NCBI GenBank assembly: GCA_964549595.1
Contig: CAZJWK010000056.1
Span: 1 to 17,088, forward strand
Reading direction: 5' to 3'
DNA: 17,088 nt
Source of the DNA: CAZQQN01 sp964549595
GTDB lineage: Bacteria > Bacteroidota > Bacteroidia > CAILMK01 > CAYYUA01
Below, piece by piece: positions 1 through 9,700 of this stretch. Within the stretch, counting starts at the first letter, position 1, and each line of letters begins with the position of its first letter. The notes below the pieces were generated by a model. The model did not search any database and was not told the DNA's origin. It worked only from the letters and a program-made list of their open reading frames with translations. A program made the translations under genes and the position numbers.

Positions 1-572
1 GTGGGGATGAAACCTATACTCAAAGCGGCACTTACCAGGATACACTGACCAATTATCAGGGTTGTGATAGCTTTATAACCATCACTGTGAAACTTGATTC
101 AGTCAATTTTGGAATAAACCGTAGTGGCAATACTTTGAGGGCCAGGGCCAAAAATGCCCAATATCAATGGTTAATTTGTAGCAATGGCTATACACCTATT
201 AGCGGTGAAACCAACAGAACCTTTGATCCTCCATTTAATGGAAATTATTCGGTAAAAGTGACCAAAAAAGGCTGTACCGATACTTCCCGATGCATAAGCA
301 TTAACACCCTTGGGTTTTTAGAAAATGAATTCGAAGAACGCTTAAACGTTTATCCGAATCCTACTCAGGGGAAAGTGAAGGTTGTGTTTAAGGAAAAACA
401 GCAGGCCTTGCAGGGAAAAATGCTTAATGCGGAAGGTAAGAAGGTTAAAATTTTCAAAAAGAACGATGTTCGGAAATTTGACTTAATGCTACCGGAGGCG
501 GAAGGCTATTACTTCATTACCCTGAAGAATAAATCCGGAGATTATGCACGGATTAAAGTTTTGAAGAAGTAA
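1..572 (+). CDS. C-terminal part of a secreted protein with T9SS type A sorting domain (5' end outside window)
   Basis: The reading frame is open from base 3 at the window edge to the TAA at 570-572. A GTG at 87 is only an internal codon, because the frame upstream encodes a continuous, typical sequence (GDETYTQSGTYQDTL, then NYQGCDSF). That is the 'SGTY.DTL.N..GCDS' repeat common in Bacteroidota extracellular proteins. A module of the 'YQW..CSNGYTPISG... GNYSVKVTKKGCTDTS' kind follows. The last ~75 residues (about 345-569) carry the VYPNPTQGKV motif and a short beta-rich tail ending in a lysine-rich stretch, the pattern of the T9SS type A (Por secretion tail) domain. Such proteins are exported by Sec and then by T9SS, and are released or anchored at the surface. 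The catalytic or binding part lies outside the window, so the protein's job is unknown. The gene is convergent with the giant PKD gene, 159 bp away. Confidence 0.87.
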   Translation, partial: GDETYTQSGTYQDTLTNYQGCDSFITITVKLDSVNFGINRSGNTLRARAKNAQYQWLICSNGYTPISGETNRTFDPPFNGNYSVKVTKKGCTDTSRCISINTLGFLENEFEERLNVYPNPTQGKVKVVFKEKQQALQGKMLNAEGKKVKIFKKNDVRKFDLMLPEAEGYYFITLKNKSGDYARIKVLKK

Positions 573-583
573 AATCGGGATTT

Positions 584-601
584 CAAAGGGGTTGACCTTT
601 G
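584..601. terminator. Small hairpin between convergent genes, possible terminator
   Basis: CAAAGG (584-589) and CCTTTG (596-601) form a perfect 6-bp stem with a 6-base loop, 11 bases after the stop codon of the plus-strand gene. No clear T-run follows on either strand, so intrinsic termination is uncertain. It is the only compact inverted repeat I see in the 159-bp convergent gap 573-731. The rest of that gap shows nothing recognisable. Confidence 0.3.
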
Positions 602-731
602 TGCCAAACTTAATTATTAGTCCAGCGAAGTATTAAAAAATGCGTTCCAAGAAATTACGGGTTACCATAGGCTATCTCATTCTTGATTAACCTTTTTAGG
701 GACCCACGTAATCACTGAATGGGGGAGAATT

Positions 732-3700
732 CTACCGGATTAATTTCAGATTTCCTTTCTTTATCCGGCTTTCATTGGTACCTTTAATAGAAAGCACGTA
801 AATGTAAATACCCGTAGGAACCCGCTCCCCTTTATAAGTACCATCCCAGGCATTTTCCTGTTTGTTACTTTCAAACACTAATTCTCCCCACCGGTTATAG
901 ATTCGAAGGTTGTATTCCATGACAAAGGAGCCCTTAATACGGAATTTATCATTGATACCATCCCCGTTGGGGCTAAAAGCATCCGGCACGTAAACATTGG
1001 TTTCTGAATTAATGCAATCTACGTTGGAGACACTGACAACAGAGTCTAAACCGTCCCTTTGGGCAATAACGCGGTAGCAATACCTACCGGAAAGTTTCCT
1101 TGTCTGCTTATCAATGAATATGGGACTGAAAGATTCGCCCACTTTTTGGAAGCCACCGAAAGCGGAGTCTGACCATTGTATTTCATAGCGGTCCACTCCA
1201 TTCTCTTGCCAGCCCAGGTACTTATTGAAGAAAAGTTTGGGATAACGCCTTGGTATCTGTACGTCCAGATGAACGCTTTTGGCAAAAGATTCGTAGGGAT
1301 AAGGATTTTTACAACTATCCTTGAACCTTAAATGGTAATAATAGGGCTGAGAATCAACCAATACATTGTAATCATCGTATTGAAATTTTTTCTTAAAAGA
1401 TGCCACTTTTTCTCCCAGTTCATCTTTGCTTTTTGAACGGTAGATATTGTAAATACCCGGATTCCCATAGGTTACGGGTGTCCATTCAACCCGGTTAAAT
1501 TTATCATCTACCACAGTAACCCTTTTGATGCTTGCTTTACCGGGCTTTCCATAGATTTGAATGGTTTCCCTGGTGGTATCATCGCATCCGGCATTGTTTG
1601 TGACTATTTCCCGGATGGTATATTTGCCGCGCTCCGGATAGATATGCGCTGGGTTAGGAATATTACTGCTGGAATCATCCCCGAATTGGTAATGCCAGTC
1701 TGTCAACCTTCCCTTGGCTGTTGAGCTGAAATCAAGGAAACGGATATCGTCATTGGTACAACCGTCATTAACCTTAAAATTGGCTTTTGGATCCGGATAA
1801 ACCTGCATGGTTTTACGGGCGGAAGCAAAACAATTGTTATTAGAGGTGGCTTCTAAGGTCACTGTAAAATCCCCGTAATCCTCAAAGGTTTTGGCAAAGT
1901 TCAGGTTTTGAGCGGAATCTCCGGTTTCGGTCCGCCAAAGGAAATCCATTGTACCCCATTTGATAGTGGAATTGTTGCCGAATTGGAAATTGTTGCTTTC
2001 CAGGCATTGAATGCTGTCATTGACAGAAAAGGCTACCTGAGGCATGGGATAAATGACCAAACTCCGGGTAGCGGTATCTTTACATCCGTTATTTGTGGTC
2101 ACAATTTCTCTCACATCATAACTATCTGCCTTTTGGTATTGGTGTGCGGGGTTAAATTGGATAGCCGTGTCTCCATCATCAAAATCCCAGTTCCAACGCT
2201 GAACGGTTCCCTCTGCAACGGTAGAGCTATCACGGAATACGGCAGTATCAACCAGGCAAACGTTCTTGGTTGAAAAATTGGCCTCAGGTTTGGGAAAAGT
2301 TTCAACGGTTTTTTGAAGGGTATCTTTACATTGTTCATTGGTAGTGACTATAAGCTGGGTCTGGTATTGTCCATATGAAGCATATCGGTGATTGGGGCTA
2401 AGCTTGCTACTGATATTGTTGTCCCCGAATTGCCAGTCATTTTGAGTGATAGAACCTGTGTCCACAGTACTCCGGTTCCTGAAATTGACCGGAAAAGGTT
2501 GACAAGTATCTCCGAATTGAAATTGGGCTTTTGGCTTAGCATGTACGATTATGTCCTTTTGGATGGTGTCCAGGCAGCCCTTATCGGATTCCACTTCCAG
2601 GATAGGGCTGTAAATACCATGATCGCTGTAAGCATGTTGGGGGTTGGTTTTCTGGGAAGTGTCCCCATCATCAAATTGCCAATCCCATTCAATTAATTGG
2701 CTTTTGGTTACCGAGCTTTGGTCAGTGAATTGAGTCGCATTAGGATAACACACTTCATTGGCACTGAAATCAGCTTTTGGTTTATGGAATACTTCTGCTT
2801 GACTTTTTACCGTGTCCAAACACCCTAAATTGGATTCCACCACCAGTCTGGTTTGGTAATTACCACCACCCGGATAGGCATGTTTCGGGTTTTGGTTTTT
2901 GGAAGAATCTCCATCACCAAATTTCCATTCCCACCGGCTCAAGCTCGCTTTTTTAACGCTTGAGGTGTCATTAAATGAGGTTGAAAATCCATAACAAACC
3001 GTATCATGGGTGAATCCGGCTTTAGGTAAATGGTCTACGGTGATGGTTTGCTTAATGGAATCCTTGCAACCTTTGTCAGAGGTGGTCAATAGCTGGGTTT
3101 GGAATTGCCCGGTGGCAGGATAGACGTGGGTAAACGAAAGGCCGGATTCAGATGTACCATCGCCAAGTTCCCAATTCCTGCTTTGAATATTACCGCTTTT
3201 TATTGAGCTTGTATCTTGGAATTGTGTAGGTTGATTCAAACAGGTATCGTTGAAGGCAAAACCAGGCTTGGGTTGCGGATGCACAGTAACCGGTTTGGTT
3301 AAAGTATCTTTGCAGTTCTTATCTGTGGTTACTACCAGCTCGGGGTCATATTGCCCTCCCTCAGGGTATTGATGGACCGGGTTTTGTTTATTGGATTGGG
3401 AGTTATCTCCGAACTGCCAGTTCCATTGGGTTAAGTTCCCCCTGGCGAGGGTTGATTGATCATTAAATGGCGTGGGTTTGGGATAACAAACGGTTTGGGC
3501 GGTAAATCGGGCATCGGGCTTGGCATAACTGGTCACCTTTTTGGTTACGGTGTCCTTACAACCATAGTTTGTGGTCGCAACCAAGTCCACGGAATAATCC
3601 CCGTAAGAGGAATATTGATGTTGCGGGTTAGTGGCTTTGGTTTGGTTTCCGTCCCCAAATTTGTAAAGAAGATCGGTAATACTTCCTTTGGAAACTGTGG

Positions 3701-6700
3701 ATTGATCTTTAAAAGGAATAAACTCGGGAAAACACTTATTGGTAAAACCAAAATCAGCATTGGGCTTGGGATAAGTTTCTACCGTTTTATTTATGCTGTC
3801 CTCGCAGCCTTTGTTACTTGTTGCCTTCAGTTCAACGGTGTATTTTTTGGCTTTGGGATAGGTATGGCCGGGGTCTTTTTTGGTGGAGGTGGTATTATCC
3901 CCGAATTCCCATTTGTAGGACAATGAACCGCTGGCTATGGTGCTATTATTGGTGAATTGATGGGGTTTGTTCAAACAGGCATTGGTAAAAGTAAATTTAG
4001 CCTCCGGCCTGGGAAAAGGTTTCACCTTTTTGGTAATGGAGTCCTCGCAGCCTTTATCCGTAATGGCTTTTAGTTCCACATTGTAATTTTTGTCCTGGGA
4101 AAAGATGTGGCTTGGATTAGTCTTACTCGAAGTAGTACCATCATCAAAATCCCAGGTGTATGATAAAGACCCGCTATTAACTGTGGTGTTATTATTGAAA
4201 TCAATGGCGTTACCCTCGCAATCATTTGAAAAGGTATAAGCCGGTTTAGCCCGGGGGTGAATATCAATACTTTTGGAAAGAGAATCCGTACAACCTTTAT
4301 CCGTTGTGACTTCCAGCTTTACTGTGTAGGTATTGTCATTGTTATAAACCTTTTCCGGATTTTTGGCTTTTGAACTGTCTCCATCCCCAAATTCCCATTT
4401 ATAAGTCAAACTCCCACTGGAGACCGTGGAATTGTTGGTGAATCGGACGGTATCCCCCTCACACGCATTGGAAAAGGTGAAAGCCGGATCAGAACGAGGA
4501 TGAATGGTTACATTTTGGGTTAAGGTGTCTTCACATCCCTTATTGGAGGTTGAAATTAATTCAACGCTGTATGTACCTGAACTGCTGTAACTAATAGTAG
4601 GAGATTTTTTCGTGGATGATTGCCCGTTACCAAAATCCCATTGATGAGAAAGGTTTCCTGAGGAAATGGTCGTTTGATTTTTAAAGGATATGTTTTCGTT
4701 CTCACAGCCATCAGAAAAGTTAAAAGCCATCTTGGGAAGGGGATGAATGATCACATTTTTACTAATCGAATCCTTACAACCTTTATTGGTAGTCGTAGTC
4801 AATTGCGGGGAAAAGGTTTTGGCCGTTTTGTAGACATGCTTTGGGCTTTTCTTTGTGGAAGTTTTGCCATCACCAAATTCCCATTGATAGTTAAGGGAAA
4901 CACCGGAAAAGGTGGTCTTATCGGTAAAATTAACCGTATCATTTTTACATTGGTTGCTTAGGATAAAACCCGGATTGCTGCGGGGATGTATGGTTATCGT
5001 TTGGGTAGCGGTGTCTTCGCAACCTTTACCGGAAGTAATGATCAATTCTACATTATAACTTCCGTCTGAACTGTATACCTTTTTTGGATTGGCCTTACCG
5101 GAAGTGCTGCCATCGCCAAAATCCCAATTTTGGTTTAAGGTACCTGATGCAATGGAAGATTGGTCCTTAAAGTTAACCGTGTCTTTTTCACATGCGTTTG
5201 AAAAACTCATGGCTGCATTAGGTTCAGGATGAATGGTGACTTGTTTGGAAGCCGTATCCTGGCAACCCAGATCAGAAGTGGTCACTAATGAAGAGGCGTA
5301 ATTCCCTTCCGAAGCATATTTATGAGATGGGTTAGTGGCGGAAGAGGTATTGCCATCTCCGAATTCCCAATCATAAGAATTTATGGTGCCGCTACTAATG
5401 GTTGAATTGTTGGAAAAATCAGCTGTGGAGTCCAGACAGGTATTTTTTACTGAATATTGAGATTGGGGAGTGGCATTGATTGTGACGCTTTGGCGGGTAG
5501 TGTCTTTACAGCCATTGTTTGAAGTGGCAACCAATTCTATGGTATAATTCCCTGTGGCAGAATAAACTTTCTTCGGGTTTTTACCCACACCCGTGGTTCC
5601 GTCTCCAAAATCCCAGGAGTAACTCAATGAACCACTACCAATTGTGGAGTTGTTTTGAATATCTACATCTTGGCCCTCGCAGGTATTACCGACTGAAAAT
5701 GCGGAAACCGGGTCTGAGTAAATGGTTATGGTTTTTTGAATGGTATCTTTGCAACCTTTTTTACTGGTGGCAATCAATTCAACCGTGTAACTACCGGTTG
5801 AGGTGTAGGAATGGTTAGGATTTTCCTGACTGGAGGTAGCGCCATCCCCAAAACGCCATTCCCAGCTCTGAATGCTTGTACTGTCGGCTGTGGAAGAATC
5901 GGTGAATTGTACAGGCTCGTTTTTACAATTATTTTGATAGGAAAAATCTGCATTGACCCCAAAAGGCACTAAAACATTTTTGGTAATACTGTCTTTGCAA
6001 CCATTGTTGGTTTTCGTTATTAATTTCACCTTATATTCTCCGGAGGATTTAAAATCAAATGAAGGATTAGTGCCGGAATCTACTCCCATTTTACCAAATT
6101 CCCAGTTGCGTTTAGTAATAGAACCGGATGACGGGGGCGTAGAATTATCCTGGAAACTTACCGAAGTGGTGTCGCAAAAGGTATTAAAAGTGAATTCCGG
6201 TTGGGGTTTTTCTTTGACATCAACGGTTATTTTGCTTTTTACGCTGGTATCCGGATAAGTGGCAGAGCAGAATTCCTGGCTTCCGGTATTTGGATTTTTA
6301 ACGCTATCCTGTGCTACTAAAAATATAGATTTAGACCCTCCTTCCTGATAAGTGAAGTCAATGTTGGTGTCCTTTTTGGTGGATAGCACATTGTTATTTT
6401 TATCACCGAATTCCCATATATAGCTGGTGGCATCCTTGGACTTGTTATCAAAAATGGTGGTAAGTTTGGGGCAACCTTTGGCATTAGATTTAATACTAAA
6501 ATTGGGTTTGGGCCCTTTTATTTGTAGAGATTTGTTTATTGAATCCTGACAACCTTTGGTGTTGGTAACTTTTAGCTTCACATCAAAAGTATCGTTTTGG
6601 GTATAATTATGGGTTGGTTCCTTTACAAAGCTTTTTCCTTTACCATCCCCGAATTGCCATTCCCAACTGGCGGCCGAATCATTGGGATGTCCGCTGAAAG

Positions 6701-9700
6701 AAGTTCCGGGATCAGTGAGGGTACTGGTGTCCTTAAAATTGACTTCGGGTGTGCAAATCAGGGCTGAATTTCCGGTAGAAAAATGGGCATTTATCCCATA
6801 GACACTGATGAAATCTTTTTTTGTAAGGGTATCAGTACATCCCGAACTATCTTTAGCTGCTAACCTGACCGTGTAATCACCAATGGTGTCATAAGTGTAC
6901 GATGGCAGGTAATTGGTGTCTGAGAATCCTTTTCCGTCACCAAAATCCCAATTCAGGGTCTCCGGGCGATTACTTTTTCGCCAGTATTCAGTCTTTGATG
7001 TCCAGTACTTGACGGTATCCCTGAATTCCACTTTTTCTCCTTTGCAAATTTGTAAAGGACTGGCTTTAAGATCGAGGTCAAATCCAACGGGAATAATAGC
7101 TTTATCATTGCCCTGGCAGCCATCAGAACCTTTAAGGGTAAGTTTCACATTATTATTTTTGTGATCCTTGAAAGTGTAGGTCAAAGGATCTGGATTGCTT
7201 CTTGTGATGGTCGTGTCATCACCCATTTTCCATTCGTAAGTATTGATGCTGTCTTGCCGGGTGGTATCCTTTAATTCAAAAGTAACAGTTACGGGCGGGC
7301 ATCTGTCTTTAGAAGGTTTGAAATTATGAGTGAACCTGGGATCAAAATCATTGTGGCGAATTTCATCGGTATACCATGCAGTATCATAACACGTGTTTTC
7401 ATTAGAGTCCTCACCATTCTTGATGACTAAGCCAATGGTTCTGTACCCGTTGGTATCGCAAGTTTTGTCATCATAGTCATAATTGTGACTAAAATCTTCT
7501 TCTTGCCACTTAGAACTGAAATTCCCTGATTTTCTGGCACAAGCTGAATCCCACATAACCCAGAACTTATCTGTCAAGCATTGAGGTTGGGTTTCGTTTA
7601 AATTGATATTAACACTTTTATTGGGTTCGGGGCCAAGGCAGAAACTCCCCGCTGTGAAGGAAGCTCCAATTAAAGAAGGGCTTTCAGAGCTATCCGGCCC
7701 GGCCTCTGGTTCCTGTAGCGCTGCATCAATGGTTGCAGAACTTTGACAACCGCTACTGGTATCCTTAAATGTAAGGGTTGTGGTATAGCAATCCGGTTTA
7801 TCAGCAGGGTATTGATGAGAAACGAAAATCGAGTCCCTTGAATAACGGCAATTTTTTCCCGTATCAATTCCTAAAGTGGTGTTGGTAGTACATGAGGGAG
7901 CCGTAGTATCGCCAAAATCCCACAACCTCTGAACGTTAGGAACACCGTAATGCTTTGACTGATAGGGTTGGGTGTTACTATCCACAAAAACCACCGGTGT
8001 GTCTATTTCACATTGAAATTGATTGATAGGATCGTCTAAAATGGGTTTTACCCCGATTACCCAAACCGTGTCATACTTATAAGTGGTATCACAACCTCCT
8101 TTATTGATATTAAGGGAGGTTAAGTAACGGCCAGGGTTCCGGTACCTGTGTGTAGTGGTCCACCCAGTAGTCAAATTGGTCTCGGTAACCCCATCCCCGT
8201 AATCCCATTCAAAATTGGCATTATTGACCGGCGTTTGGGAGTATTCAACATTGTTACTGGAAAAGCAAAATGTATCCTTGTTGCTGCTTACGTCAAAGGT
8301 GAAGGAAACATTCTCACCGGCAGGGTTGACAGTGCCTTTTTTGGTACATCCGTATTTTCCGGTAACAGTAAGGGTAGCTTTAAATGCCCCGTTTGTGTCA
8401 TAAGTATGGGTAAAATTATCCCAGTTATTGGTATCTGTATCTCCATCCCCAAAATCCCATTTGAAATCCTTGGCCTCGGTTGAATCAATAGTGGTTTGGT
8501 TGTTAAAATTAACCGGTGTTCCAAAACATTGTGTATTGTAATTGGTCTGGAATGATGCCTGCCATTTTTCGCGGATTCTGATGGCGTTACTTTTCACTTT
8601 GGAATTTTTACATCCTTCCTGATTGGTCGCTTTTAATTGTACATCGTAAGAAACCTCAGATTGGGAATACTGGTGGCAAAAAGTTTTAATTCCGTTTGAA
8701 TTGTCGAAGGTTTTGTTGCCATCTCCGAATAATACCGTCCTGTTCTTGATGGAAACGGATGAATAAAAGTCGGTGGAATCCTTAAGGCATAGTTGATTAC
8801 CGTCAAAACATTGGGTATCAGGGGTTGTTACGGAAAATTGAATCCGGGGGAGTTCAATAATGCGTAAAGTGTCCGTATTTACGGAGCATTTCGAAGAATC
8901 CGCAAAAGTGACCTGAAAACGGGGCAGGTAGTTTTTATTTTTACTGTAAAGATGGAAGGGATTCTTGTTATTTTTCTCAATTTGCCCGTCATCATAATCC
9001 CATAGGTATTCGGAAACATTGCCTGAAAAAGATCCACTTAAGGAAACTGAATTGCCCTCACAAAGAGAAGTATCACTAATGGAAGCCGAAGGTTTCGGAT
9101 GGACTGTAATAGAATCCGTAGCGGTGTCCTGGCAATTGGCATTGGTTTTTGTTATTAGCTGCACCTGGTAACTTCCTGTGGCATTGTACTGATGGTCAGG
9201 GTTTTGCTTATTGGCCGTATTGCCATCACCAAAATCCCATTGCCAGGATTTTAGGCTATCGTTTTTCACTGAAGATTGATCTTTAAAATCAGTTTTTAAC
9301 CCTTTACAGGGATTAGAATACGTGAATTGGGCATTGGGAATAGGGGAGATGTCGACTGTGTCAATAAGGCTGTCCACACAATCAAAATTATTGGTGACTT
9401 CCAGTGTAACCTCATAGTCCCCGGAACTGCTATAAAAATGTTCAGGATTGACCTTTTTTGACGTGTTGCTCAAAGAGGCAGGGTCGCCAAAATTCCATTG
9501 GTAGGATAAATTTTTGCCCTTTGAAGTGTCATTGAATTTAATCGTATCCTGACCGCATTCGACTATAGAGTCCTTATTGAATCGGGCTTTCGGAGAAGGT
9601 TGTACATAAGCGGTATCCCAGGTCGTATCCAGGCAACCTGAGGTATCTTCAGTGATTAATTCTACCCGGTATTGTTGTAAAGAATCCGAATCATTGCTAT

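Noticed and set aside
87..572. Complete small gene starting at GTG 87
   Set aside because: The frame stays open to the window edge and encodes typical Bacteroidota extracellular repeat sequence upstream of 87, so the gene is truncated by the window, not short.
735..768. CCGGAT ... ATCCGG inverted repeat at the end of the giant gene as a terminator
   Set aside because: The arms are 6 bp with a 22-base loop, lie inside the coding sequence and have no T-run; most likely chance.
3456..3926. Open frame of 156 codons on the plus strand, glycine-rich
   Set aside because: It lies entirely antisense to the PKD array. Its glycine-rich product comes from reading the repetitive codons backwards, and it has no family motif.
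1551..5954. Regular repeats considered as a CRISPR array or satellite DNA
   Set aside because: The period is 243-246 bp with coding constraint throughout, and each unit translates to a PKD domain; there is no short repeat/spacer structure.
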